DNA of 64,000 nucleotides from Undibacterium pigrum. GTDB lineage: Bacteria; Pseudomonadota; Gammaproteobacteria; Burkholderiales; Burkholderiaceae_D. The notes under the pieces were generated by a model. That model saw only the letters and a list, made by a program, of their open reading frames with translations. It ran no database searches and had not been told where the DNA came from. The DNA is taken from the NCBI RefSeq assembly GCF_003201815.1, contig NZ_QJKB01000011.1, positions 1 through 64,000 on the forward strand. The letters are read 5' to 3'. Both the position numbers and the translations under genes were made by a program. Each line of letters opens with the position of its first letter. Position 1 is the first letter of the stretch. Below are positions 16,639 to 24,015 of this stretch, piece by piece.

Positions 16639-17445
16639 ATGAAAAAATTGCAGTGGCTACAGCGCTATACCAGCGTGATTCCAGGTTTGCTTATCGTATT
16701 GGCGGGCGCTCTGCCAGCCAGCAGTGCTATGGCAGCAGCGGCGGCGATTCCTACCTATACCTATGAAGTGGTGCATGCTTATCCGCATGATCCAAATGCT
16801 TTTACCCAGGGTCTGTTTTTCAAGGATGGGTTTCTATATGAGAGCACGGGTTTGCAGGGTCGTTCTTCAGTACGCAAGCTCAGGCTGGAAACAGGTGAAG
16901 TCTTGCAAAAAACCGATTTGCCAAGGCAAATTTTTGGTGAAGGCATCACCTGGTGGGACAAACGCCTGATAGGCATCACCTGGACGACACAGGCAGGGTA
17001 TGTGCTTGATCTTGACAGTTTTGCCTTTCAAAAAGAATTCAACTACAAGGGGGAAGGCTGGGGTCTGGCGCGCAATGATAAGGAAATTATCATGAGCGAC
17101 GGCACGGCCGAGCTGCGTTTCCTTGACCCTGAAACCCTGCGCGAAACCCGCCGCATCAAGGTGACTGCCGATGGCAAGCCGGTAGATCAATTGAATGAAC
17201 TTGAATGGGTGAAGGGCGAGATTTTTTCCAACATCTGGCAAACCGACATGATCGCCCGCATAGACCCCAAAACCGGCAAGGTGGTGGGCTGGATTAATTT
17301 GAAAGGCATATTGCCCATGGGTGACCGCATCCTGAATCAGCCCGATGTACTCAATGGCATTGCCTATGATGCAGCCAAAGACAGATTATTCGTCACCGGT
17401 AAATTGTGGCCAAAATTGTTTGAAATCCGTTTGATCAAGCGTTAG
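16639..17445 (+). CDS. Glutaminyl-peptide cyclotransferase (glutamine cyclotransferase family)
   Basis: The 268-residue secreted protein has a signal peptide (residues 1-~33, ending ASSAMAAAA). It then carries the five-bladed propeller of plant-type glutamine cyclotransferases: FTQGLFFKDGFLYESTGLQGRSSVRK, FGEGITWWDKRL, GEGWGLA, SDGTAELRFLDPET, and NELEWVKGEIFSNIWQTDMIARIDP. It would convert N-terminal Gln to pyroglutamate on exported peptides. The ATG at 16639 gives a good signal peptide; the frame is open to 16603. It lies between two other secreted-protein genes. Confidence 0.9.
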   Translation: MKKLQWLQRYTSVIPGLLIVLAGALPASSAMAAAAAIPTYTYEVVHAYPHDPNAFTQGLFFKDGFLYESTGLQGRSSVRKLRLETGEVLQKTDLPRQIFGEGITWWDKRLIGITWTTQAGYVLDLDSFAFQKEFNYKGEGWGLARNDKEIIMSDGTAELRFLDPETLRETRRIKVTADGKPVDQLNELEWVKGEIFSNIWQTDMIARIDPKTGKVVGWINLKGILPMGDRILNQPDVLNGIAYDAAKDRLFVTGKLWPKLFEIRLIKR

Positions 17446-17455
17446 ATATCACATC

Positions 17456-17974
17456 ATGCATAAAATACTGTATTGCCTGGCTTGCGCTGTGATGAGCTTG
17501 TTGCTGAGCACGCTCTCTGCGCATAGTCTGGCGGCTGATAACAGGCTGGAAAACCAGCTCATCCTGGCTCTCAAAATCAAACCGGACGGGCAAGACAGGC
17601 AGGCCGAATCCAGGCCTGTGATACGGGCTTACCAGCAAGCCGCGATCATCAGTAAAAAGCCGCAGCAGCGTGCCGACTACATCGATTTTTATCTCTTGCA
17701 AAAACCAGCCAGCTTCATGGGGCATACATTGATTTTGCTGGAAGAAGAATACATGGATAAGTATGTAGGCTGTTGTGTCAGTCCTGGCATGGGACTGATG
17801 TTGAAGACCAATGATGATACGCGGGCCGTACAAGAGTTTGCCGACAAAAATGCCTGCACTTTCACCCCGCATGCGGATGTGTTTGACAGGCTGAAGACAT
17901 TTGGTATTGCTCATAAATTAGCCAAAGCCGATTACGCCATGCTCAGTTGCCGCGAGAGAGACACGCAGAAATAA
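17456..17974 (+). CDS. Secreted protein of unknown function
   Basis: This 172-residue protein has a clear signal peptide (MHKILYCLACAVMSLLLS...AHSLAA). The mature part contains four cysteines, two of them adjacent (VGCCVSPGMGL), and the motif GHTLILLEEEYMDKYVG. I do not recognise the family. It begins 10 bases after the cyclotransferase stop, so it is likely in the same transcript and may act in the periplasm. Confidence 0.7.
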   Translation: MHKILYCLACAVMSLLLSTLSAHSLAADNRLENQLILALKIKPDGQDRQAESRPVIRAYQQAAIISKKPQQRADYIDFYLLQKPASFMGHTLILLEEEYMDKYVGCCVSPGMGLMLKTNDDTRAVQEFADKNACTFTPHADVFDRLKTFGIAHKLAKADYAMLSCRERDTQK

Positions 17975-18079
17975 TCAGTTTGATGCCTGAAATGCTTTGT
18001 CATGGCTTGTAGTTGCTTGCCTTTTTGTATATAAAGAGAGCTTGCCAGCCCGGTCTTCCTGTCATGAAAGGAAAGTGTC

Positions 18080-18505
18080 ATGTCTGAGCCTTACCGCAGC
18101 CCTTCCGATATTTATCCCAGTCTGATTTATGAGGACGCACCTGCCGCTATAGACTGGCTGGTGCGTGCCTTTGGTTTTACCTGCCGTTTTGTCGTGCCTG
18201 GTGAGGGCAACCGGGTAGAACATTCAGAGCTGAGCCTGGGTACAGGTGTCATCATGGTAGCCTCGCCCAAGGCAGAGACGCATCATGTCAGCCCCAAATC
18301 CTTGACCGGTATTTCGCAGGCACTTAGTGTCTATGTGGAGGACCCGGATGCCCATCATGAGCGGGCCATTGCCGCTGGTGCAAAACTGGTACGGCCACTG
18401 CAAACCGAGGATTATGGTGCCAGGGGTTATATGGTGCTCGACCCTGAAGACCATCTCTGGTATTTCGGTAATTACCGGCCCGGTGAATACTGGCAGGATA
18501 AATAA
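18080..18505 (+). CDS. VOC-family (glyoxalase/bleomycin-resistance-like) protein
   Basis: The 141-residue protein has the paired beta-alpha-beta-beta-beta modules of the vicinal oxygen chelate superfamily. It opens with PSLIYEDAPAAIDWLVRAFGF and ends with GYMVLDPEDHLWYFGNYRPGEYW, the pattern of PhnB-like and glyoxalase-like proteins. Metal-ligand positions cannot be assigned with confidence. AAGGAAAG upstream supports the start. It is followed by a GFA protein on the same strand. Substrate unknown. Confidence 0.88.
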   Translation: MSEPYRSPSDIYPSLIYEDAPAAIDWLVRAFGFTCRFVVPGEGNRVEHSELSLGTGVIMVASPKAETHHVSPKSLTGISQALSVYVEDPDAHHERAIAAGAKLVRPLQTEDYGARGYMVLDPEDHLWYFGNYRPGEYWQDK

Positions 18506-18558
18506 GCTTAGGGCAAATTCATCAAGCATTCATCAACCAATTTCAGGAGTAAATGTTC

Positions 18559-18903
18559 ATGCATAAAGGCAGCTGCCATTGCGGCAAAATTGCATTTGAA
18601 GTCGAGGGTGAGATAGACAGCGGACTCGCCTGTAATTGTTCCATCTGCCAGCGCAAGGGTTCGCTGCTGTGGTTTGTGCCATTCACGAATTTGCACTTGC
18701 TGACGCCTGAAGATGCTGCCAGTACCTACATCTTCAACAAGCATGTGATACAGCATAAATTTTGCCCCACGTGCGGCATGCATCCCTATGCAGAAGGTGT
18801 AGACCCCAAAGGCAACAAGGTAGCTGCCATCAACCTGCGCTGCCTGGAAGATATCGATCTGGCAGCGATACCCGTGCATCACTATGATGGCCGGGCTTTA
18901 TAA
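18559..18903 (+). CDS. GFA-family (glutathione-dependent formaldehyde-activating-like) zinc protein
   Basis: The 114-residue protein has the zinc-binding cysteines of the CENP-V/GFA fold: GSCHCGKIAFEVEGE, ACNCSICQRKGS and FCPTCGMHPY. Proteins with this fold were first described as formaldehyde-activating enzymes, but most members have no proven activity. I prefer the second ATG (18559), nine bases after GGAG, to the one at 18553, which is too close to it. It lies between a VOC protein and a DUF4440 protein. Confidence 0.87.
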   Translation: MHKGSCHCGKIAFEVEGEIDSGLACNCSICQRKGSLLWFVPFTNLHLLTPEDAASTYIFNKHVIQHKFCPTCGMHPYAEGVDPKGNKVAAINLRCLEDIDLAAIPVHHYDGRAL

Positions 18904-18915
18904 AAAAGGATGGAG

Positions 18916-19386
18916 ATGTTCAAAAAATATTTGGGCACGGCCAGTATATTGCTGGCCATTGTCAGTCTGGGTTTATTGCCTGCACATGCAGATTCCACCG
19001 ATCCAAAGCGCGCTGCTCTGGTTGCGCAACTGACGAAATTGTCCGATGACTGGGATGCTGCCATCGTTCGCAAAGACAAGGCGGCGATAGAAGCCAATAT
19101 GGCAGAAGACTTTCGCCAGATAGACGGCGATGGCGATATCGAAACCAAGACCAGTTTTGTCAATGGCCTGGTATCAGACAAGCTGGAAATTGATCCCTAC
19201 AAGGTAGAGGATTTTGAAATACGCCTGTACGATAATGTTGCCTTGCTCAGTGGCCGCACCAAAATGACGGGGCGCTACGATGGCAAGCCTTTCAAATCAC
19301 ATTACCGCTATATCGATATCTATGCACAGCGCGATGGCAAATGGCAGATAGTCAGCGTGCAGATCAGTAAGATACCGCAACAGTAA
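18916..19386 (+). CDS. Secreted DUF4440/NTF2-like protein
   Basis: This 156-residue protein has a signal peptide (cleaved near LLPAHAD) and a cone-shaped NTF2-like domain: LTKLSDDWDAAIVRKDKAAIEANMAEDFRQIDGDGDIETKTSF, then GRYDGKPFKSHYRYIDIYAQRDGKWQIVSVQISKI. This is the DUF4440 pattern. No enzymatic activity can be assigned. The ATG at 18916 is five bases after AAGGA; an ATG two codons earlier is also possible. A strong terminator follows. Confidence 0.85.
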   Translation: MFKKYLGTASILLAIVSLGLLPAHADSTDPKRAALVAQLTKLSDDWDAAIVRKDKAAIEANMAEDFRQIDGDGDIETKTSFVNGLVSDKLEIDPYKVEDFEIRLYDNVALLSGRTKMTGRYDGKPFKSHYRYIDIYAQRDGKWQIVSVQISKIPQQ

Positions 19387-19438
19387 GAAATATCGCCCCG
19401 GCATGCATATGAGCATATGAGTTGGGGCGATATTTCTT
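19385..19438. terminator. Bidirectional terminator with a perfect 15-bp stem
   Basis: AAGAAATATCGCCCC (19385-19399) pairs perfectly with 19424-19438. It overlaps the stop of the DUF4440 gene and ends five bases from the stop of the convergent metallo-hydrolase. Confidence 0.9.
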
Positions 19439-19443
19439 TACGC

Positions 19444-20517
19444 TTATTTCACAGCGAAGCGCAACACCCCATCCTCACCCATTTCCCTGCGCAAGACACC
19501 GTCATACCAGAGCTTGTGCAAATGAGCCAGTGCTTCACCTATGGCGAAAGTCAGCTGGTGAGAATCCAGCGGACGGCGGAACATGATGGGGACAATATCC
19601 ATCGCTGATTGTGGAATGGCGCAGGCGACCTTCACTTCTTCCAGTCGCTCGGCATGATGGTCTTGCAATTGCTGCACGCGGGTATGCAAGCCCTTGAAGG
19701 GTTTGCCATGCGAAGGCAGGATCAGCACATCTTCTGGCAGTGGCAGGTATTTTTGCAGTGAATCCATATACTGCTGCACGGGATTGGCTTCCGGCTCTAT
19801 CGCAAACACTGAGACATTGGTAGAAATGCGCGGCAACAGCATATCGCCAGAGATCAGGATATTCAGCTCTGCGCAATATAGTGAAGCATGTTCAGGCGAA
19901 TGCCCAAAACCGGTGATGACTTGCCAGTGACGTTGGTTGATGATGACATCCAGCCCTTCTTGCATGCGGTGGTAGGCGGTTGGCACGGTAGGTACCAGTC
20001 TGGTGTAGTGCGTCTTTCTCTCTTGAATTTGCTCCTGCATGCCGCTATCGACCAGGCCATGCTTGCGAAAGTGCGGGAACATGGCCGTGCCATCCGCACC
20101 CGGCAGACTGGCCGACATCATGCGGGCAAAGGCATATTCGCCTGCCGTCATCCACAGCTGCACATTCCAGCGGCTGCACAGCCAGTCGGCCAGGCCTATG
20201 TGGTCGGGGTGGCAGTGGGTGGCGAGGGCGCGGATGATGGGCAGGCCGCGCAAATGGTTGTTCAGGTCGCCAAACAAAATCTCCCAGGCATCGCGGGTAG
20301 CGTCGCTGGCGATGCCGCAATCGACGACCGTCCAGCCATGCACCTTGCCCTGGCTGGTTTCGAGCTCATCTTCCAGCAGCCACAGATTGATATGGTTCAG
20401 GGCAAAGGGCAGGCCCATGCGTATCCACAGCACACCCGGGGCGATTTCCATGGTCTTGCCGGTGTCGGGCAAGGTTTCGCCAAAAGGATAGTGTAGTTGT
20501 TGTTCTAGTAAATTCAT
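19444..20517 (-). CDS. MBL-fold metallo-hydrolase
   Basis: The 357-residue cytoplasmic protein has the binuclear-metal motif THCHPDHIG (HxHxDH), an aspartate in ISGDMLLP and a late histidine in LPSHGKPF, as in glyoxalase-II-like beta-lactamase-fold hydrolases. The C-terminal region (~270-357) is a winged-helix-like tail, as in the MBLAC2/LACTB2 group. It is divergent from liuR, and a LiuR-type operator lies in the shared promoter region. A thioesterase-like role in acyl-CoA metabolism is plausible but unproven. Confidence 0.85.
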   Translation of the reverse strand: MNLLEQQLHYPFGETLPDTGKTMEIAPGVLWIRMGLPFALNHINLWLLEDELETSQGKVHGWTVVDCGIASDATRDAWEILFGDLNNHLRGLPIIRALATHCHPDHIGLADWLCSRWNVQLWMTAGEYAFARMMSASLPGADGTAMFPHFRKHGLVDSGMQEQIQERKTHYTRLVPTVPTAYHRMQEGLDVIINQRHWQVITGFGHSPEHASLYCAELNILISGDMLLPRISTNVSVFAIEPEANPVQQYMDSLQKYLPLPEDVLILPSHGKPFKGLHTRVQQLQDHHAERLEEVKVACAIPQSAMDIVPIMFRRPLDSHQLTFAIGEALAHLHKLWYDGVLRREMGEDGVLRFAVK

Positions 20518-20609
20518 GGCTGTCTCTTTTGTTATTGTGGTGGCTATGTTTTCTCATTATGGATGACTCCAGAAACACTGGAATAGCCTACAATGCGATT
20601 TAAAACTAT

Positions 20610-20625
20610 TTGACGTTAACGTCAA
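20610..20625. promoter_or_regulatory. LiuR-type operator in the liuR promoter region
   Basis: TTGACGTTAACGTCAA is a perfect 16-bp palindrome and fits the LiuR motif family described for proteobacterial leucine-degradation genes. It lies 60-76 bases before liuR and about 90 before the divergent hydrolase, so it could control both. Confidence 0.75.
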
Positions 20626-20685
20626 CTGCATCAAGTGCAGATTGTAATCAGAAAACTGTTTCTGTGTTTTTTCACCAGATTGACC

Positions 20686-21081
20686 ATGGCCACCTATACC
20701 ATTACCGAACTTGCCCGCGAATTTGATATTACCCCGAGGGCGATACGATTCTATGAAGATCAGGGTTTGCTGAGCCCCACACGCGAAGGACCGGGCGGCC
20801 GCAACCGTGTCTACACAACGCGGGAGCGTACCCATCTGAAGCTGACCCTGCGCGGCAAACGCCTGGGCCTGAGCCTGTCGGATATCAAAAGCCTGGTCGA
20901 TATGTACCGCTCTCCCAAGGATACCGAAGTACAGTTGCAAAGCTTCCTGGTGGTACTGGCAAGGCATAGGGCGGCACTCGAGCAGCAGCGCGAAGATATA
21001 GAAATCATGCTGGCAGAAATCAGCGCGCATGAAGAAAAAAGCCGTAGTTTGCTGGAACAACTTGATCATGCAGAAAAATAA
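20686..21081 (+). CDS. liuR: MerR-family regulator of leucine/isovalerate catabolism (LiuR)
   Basis: The 131-residue protein begins with the MerR helix-turn-helix (YTITELAREFDITPRAIRFYEDQGLLSP) and wing (R-RVYTTRERTHLKLTLRGKRLGLSLSDIKSLVDM). A coiled-coil dimerisation helix follows (LVVLARHRAALEQQREDIEIMLAEISAHEEK). It lacks the cysteines of metal-sensing MerR proteins. The genes that follow degrade leucine, and perfect palindromes of the LiuR type precede it and the next gene, so I assign LiuR. Family members usually repress until pathway intermediates accumulate; the inducer is not shown by sequence. Confidence 0.88.
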   Translation: MATYTITELAREFDITPRAIRFYEDQGLLSPTREGPGGRNRVYTTRERTHLKLTLRGKRLGLSLSDIKSLVDMYRSPKDTEVQLQSFLVVLARHRAALEQQREDIEIMLAEISAHEEKSRSLLEQLDHAEK

Positions 21082-21185
21082 ATCCTGCTAGTAAAATTAA
21101 TAAGATTAATAAGAATGTCATGGCCTGGATGAACAGTTTGATAATGCCCATGTCTGACTTGCAGTCGAAAAGCATTAAATGATTG

Positions 21186-21211
21186 AATTGACGTTTACGT
21201 AAACGTCAATT
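21186..21211. promoter_or_regulatory. 26-bp palindromic LiuR-type operator before the thioesterase/liuA genes
   Basis: AATTGACGTTTAC is followed directly by its exact reverse complement. The palindrome can be read as two 16-bp LiuR-type sites (21188-21203 and 21194-21209) overlapping by ten bases. It lies 52 bases before the thioesterase start. Confidence 0.78.
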
Positions 21212-21262
21212 GGACGTATTATTTTTGCCTGAGATGGTTTTTCCTTGGCTATTGGGGGTTTT

Positions 21263-21733
21263 ATGAGCAATCAGGCAACACAACAAAGCAGAGCGACACT
21301 GGATCACAAACTGGCTCTGAGTTTGCTGGAGAGCTTCAATGCCAAGGGTGCTTTGATGGCCTGGAATGCCCGTCTGACCAGCATCACCCCAGGCGCATGC
21401 GAAATCAGCCTGCCTTTCAGTGATGCAGTTAGCCAGCAGCATGGCTATTTCCATGGCGGTGTGATTGGCACGATAGCTGATGCAGCAGGTGGCTATGCAG
21501 CGAATACTCAGTTGATGCCGGTGAGTGAGTGCTTAACTGCAGAATACAAGATCAATATCGTTGCACCCGGCAAGGGCGATACCTTGATCGCCCGTGGCAA
21601 GGTCTTGAAGGCAGGCAAAACCCTGGTGGTATCCAGCGCAGAAGTATTTGTCGTGCATGAAGGCCAGGAAAAACTTTGCGCCATCATGCAACAGACCTTG
21701 TTCGTGATACCCAAGGCAGAACCGAAGATTTAA
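21263..21733 (+). CDS. PaaI-family hotdog thioesterase
   Basis: The 156-residue protein has the hotdog fold. The motif HGGVIGTIADAAGGYAA is the PaaI/4HBT active-site helix, preceded by PFSDAVSQQHGYFHG. Such enzymes hydrolyse acyl-CoA thioesters, often to free CoA trapped in dead-end intermediates. Its place directly after the large LiuR-type operator and before liuA suggests that it relieves acyl-CoA build-up during leucine breakdown. The ATG at 21263 is chosen because the preceding TTG at 21245 lacks a ribosome-binding site. Confidence 0.88.
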   Translation: MSNQATQQSRATLDHKLALSLLESFNAKGALMAWNARLTSITPGACEISLPFSDAVSQQHGYFHGGVIGTIADAAGGYAANTQLMPVSECLTAEYKINIVAPGKGDTLIARGKVLKAGKTLVVSSAEVFVVHEGQEKLCAIMQQTLFVIPKAEPKI

Positions 21734-21739
21734 TCCAGC

Positions 21740-21758
21740 CACTGTTTTTTAAACAGTG
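21740..21758 (+). terminator. Hairpin between the thioesterase and liuA
   Basis: CACTGTTT pairs with AAACAGTG over a three-base loop. There is no T run, so it may only stabilise or weaken readthrough into liuA. Confidence 0.35.
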
Positions 21759-21844
21759 ATTGTAAGCAGTACTATGGTTGGCAAGCTTGATCATAAGTCA
21801 ACATAAGCCAGCGAATTTTAATTTTATAAAAGTGTGAGGACGAC

Positions 21845-23029
21845 ATGCTCCATTTACCAGGTTTGACTTTTGATCACGGCGAAGACATCGCCGCTTTGCG
21901 CGAAGCCGTGCAACAATTTGCCCAGGCAGAAATCGCCCCGCGCGCTGCCGAGATAGACCGCAGCGACCAGTTCCCCATGGATTTGTGGCGCAAAATGGGT
22001 GACCTCGGCATCCTGGGTGTGACCGTCAGTGAAGAATACGGTGGCGCAAACATGGGCTATCTGGCCCATATCATTGCCATGGAAGAAATTTCCCGTGCTT
22101 CTGCCTCCGTCGGCCTGTCCTACGGTGCCCACTCCAACCTGTGCGTGAACCAGATCAAGCGCAATGGTACAGAAGAACAAAAAGCCAAATACCTGCCAAA
22201 ACTCATCAGCGGTGAACATATAGGCGCACTCGCCATGTCCGAGCCAAATGCCGGTTCCGACGTGGTCAGCATGAAGCTGCGCGCCGACTGGAAGGGGGAC
22301 CGCTGGGTCTTGAACGGTACCAAGATGTGGATCACCAATGGTCCCGACGCCGACACTTTGGTTGTATATGCCAAGAACGACCTGGAAGCTGGCCCACGCG
22401 GCATGACAGCCTTCTTGATAGAAAAAGGCTTTAAAGGCTTCAGCATTGCGCAAAAGCTCGACAAACTCGGCATGCGCGGTTCCCACACAGGTGAACTGGT
22501 ATTCGAGGATTGCGAAGTCCCGGCAGAAAACGTGCTCGGTGGCCTGGGTAAAGGCGTTAATGTCCTGATGTCTGGCCTCGATTTTGAGCGTACCGTCTTG
22601 TCCGGCGGCCCGCTGGGCATCATGCAAGCCTGTATGGACGCAGTGGTTCCTTATGTGCATGACCGCAAGCAATTCGGCCAGCCTATTGGTGAATTCCAAT
22701 TGATGCAGGGCAAGCTGGCGGATATGTATTCCACCATGATGGCTTGCAAGGCCTATGTCTATGCTGTTGGTCAGGCTTGTGACCGTGCCACCACACCCGA
22801 AGCAGTGCGCGCCTTGCGCAAGGATGCTGCCGGTGCGATTTTGTATTCCGCAGAAAAAGCCACATGGATGGCGGGCGAAGCCATCCAGACCCTGGGCGGC
22901 AATGGTTACATCAATGAATACCCGGTAGGTCGCCTGTGGCGCGATGCCAAGTTGTATGAAATCGGTGCCGGCACCAGCGAGATACGCCGCATGTTGATAG
23001 GCCGTGAATTGTTTGCAGAAACCAAATAA
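21845..23029 (+). CDS. liuA: Isovaleryl-CoA dehydrogenase
   Basis: The 394-residue FAD enzyme oxidises isovaleryl-CoA to 3-methylcrotonyl-CoA, the third step of leucine degradation. The isovaleryl type shows in the catalytic base: the usual glutamate near the C-terminus is replaced (YEIGAGTSE, not YEGTS), and a glutamate occurs instead in GLDFERTVLSGGPLG (residue 248), as in human IVD. ALAMSEPNAGSDV and WITNG are the flavin-contact motifs. It is the first pathway gene after the LiuR operator. Its stop is 25 bases before the next start. Confidence 0.96.
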   Translation: MLHLPGLTFDHGEDIAALREAVQQFAQAEIAPRAAEIDRSDQFPMDLWRKMGDLGILGVTVSEEYGGANMGYLAHIIAMEEISRASASVGLSYGAHSNLCVNQIKRNGTEEQKAKYLPKLISGEHIGALAMSEPNAGSDVVSMKLRADWKGDRWVLNGTKMWITNGPDADTLVVYAKNDLEAGPRGMTAFLIEKGFKGFSIAQKLDKLGMRGSHTGELVFEDCEVPAENVLGGLGKGVNVLMSGLDFERTVLSGGPLGIMQACMDAVVPYVHDRKQFGQPIGEFQLMQGKLADMYSTMMACKAYVYAVGQACDRATTPEAVRALRKDAAGAILYSAEKATWMAGEAIQTLGGNGYINEYPVGRLWRDAKLYEIGAGTSEIRRMLIGRELFAETK

Positions 23030-23054
23030 GCCATTTGCGCTACACTGCTCAAGT

Positions 23055-23996
23055 ATGACTCAACTGCATATTTCCACGCCCCTGCTTGAACACAGGCGTC
23101 TCTCAGCCAGCCTGTCCAGATCAGTCTGGCTGAAGATGGAAAACACCCAGCCTTCGGGCTCGTTCAAGCTGCGCGGCATAGGCTTGATGTGCCAGCGCGC
23201 TGCCGCCAACGGGGCCAGACACTTTGTCTGCCCCTCTGGTGGTAATGCAGGCTTTGCCGCTGCTGTGGCGGGCGTGGCATTGCATGTGCAAACCACCATA
23301 CTGGTGCCGCAAACCACGCATGAAAGCGTGCGTGCAGCCATACGTGCCATTGGTGCCACCGTCATCGTCGAAGGTGGCGTCTGGGATGAAACCAATCAGG
23401 CCGCCTTGCGTTTGTGCGAGCAACCAGGCACCGTCTACATTCCGCCGTTTGACCATGCCGACATCTGGGATGGCAATGCGACACTGATTGATGAAGTGGC
23501 CGGCAAACTCGATTTTGATGTAGTCATTTGCTCCGTCGGTGGCGGTGGCTTGCTCAGTGGTATTGCGCTGGGGCTGGAACGTAATGGCCTGGGCCATATC
23601 CCCATCATCGCCTCAGAAACCGAAGGCGCGGCTTCCCTGCATGCGCCAGTGCAGGCAGGTGAACTGGTGACCTTGCCAGCGATCACCTCCATCGCCAGCA
23701 CCCTGGGTGCGCGCAAGGTGGCGCAACAGGCATTTGACTGGACACGCAGGCGCACCGTGCATGCTGTGACAGTCAGCGATGCCCAGGCCGTGCAGGCTTG
23801 CCTGGACTTTGCCGACGACATGCTGGCCCTGGTGGAACCAGCTTGCGGTGCAGCTTTGGCAGTTGCCTATCAGAATTTGCCAGTACTGGCTGAGTATAAA
23901 AAACCACTGATCGTAGTTTGTGGTGGCATTGCCGTGGATTTGGGTAAACTACAGGCTTGGAAAAACCAGTTCCATCCCGCAGTTAACACTGACTGA
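23055..23996 (+). CDS. PLP-dependent serine/threonine dehydratase-like enzyme
   Basis: The 313-residue fold-type II enzyme has the PLP lysine in QPSGSFKLRG, the asparagine loop PSGGNAGFAAA and the phosphate-binding glycine loop SVGGGGLLSG. It resembles L-serine dehydratases of the animal SDS/CHA1 type, converting serine (or threonine) to the 2-oxo acid and ammonia. It begins 25 bases after liuA and ends 19 bases before aceK, so it is likely cotranscribed. A link with leucine breakdown is not obvious. The ATG at 23055 matches the family start. Confidence 0.85.
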   Translation: MTQLHISTPLLEHRRLSASLSRSVWLKMENTQPSGSFKLRGIGLMCQRAAANGARHFVCPSGGNAGFAAAVAGVALHVQTTILVPQTTHESVRAAIRAIGATVIVEGGVWDETNQAALRLCEQPGTVYIPPFDHADIWDGNATLIDEVAGKLDFDVVICSVGGGGLLSGIALGLERNGLGHIPIIASETEGAASLHAPVQAGELVTLPAITSIASTLGARKVAQQAFDWTRRRTVHAVTVSDAQAVQACLDFADDMLALVEPACGAALAVAYQNLPVLAEYKKPLIVVCGGIAVDLGKLQAWKNQFHPAVNTD

Positions 23997-24015
23997 GACT
24001 GACTGAGCGCCAACC

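Noticed and set aside
21854..22699. Minus-strand frame of 281 codons opposite liuA
   Set aside because: Antisense shadow of a clear dehydrogenase, without a ribosome-binding site or family features.
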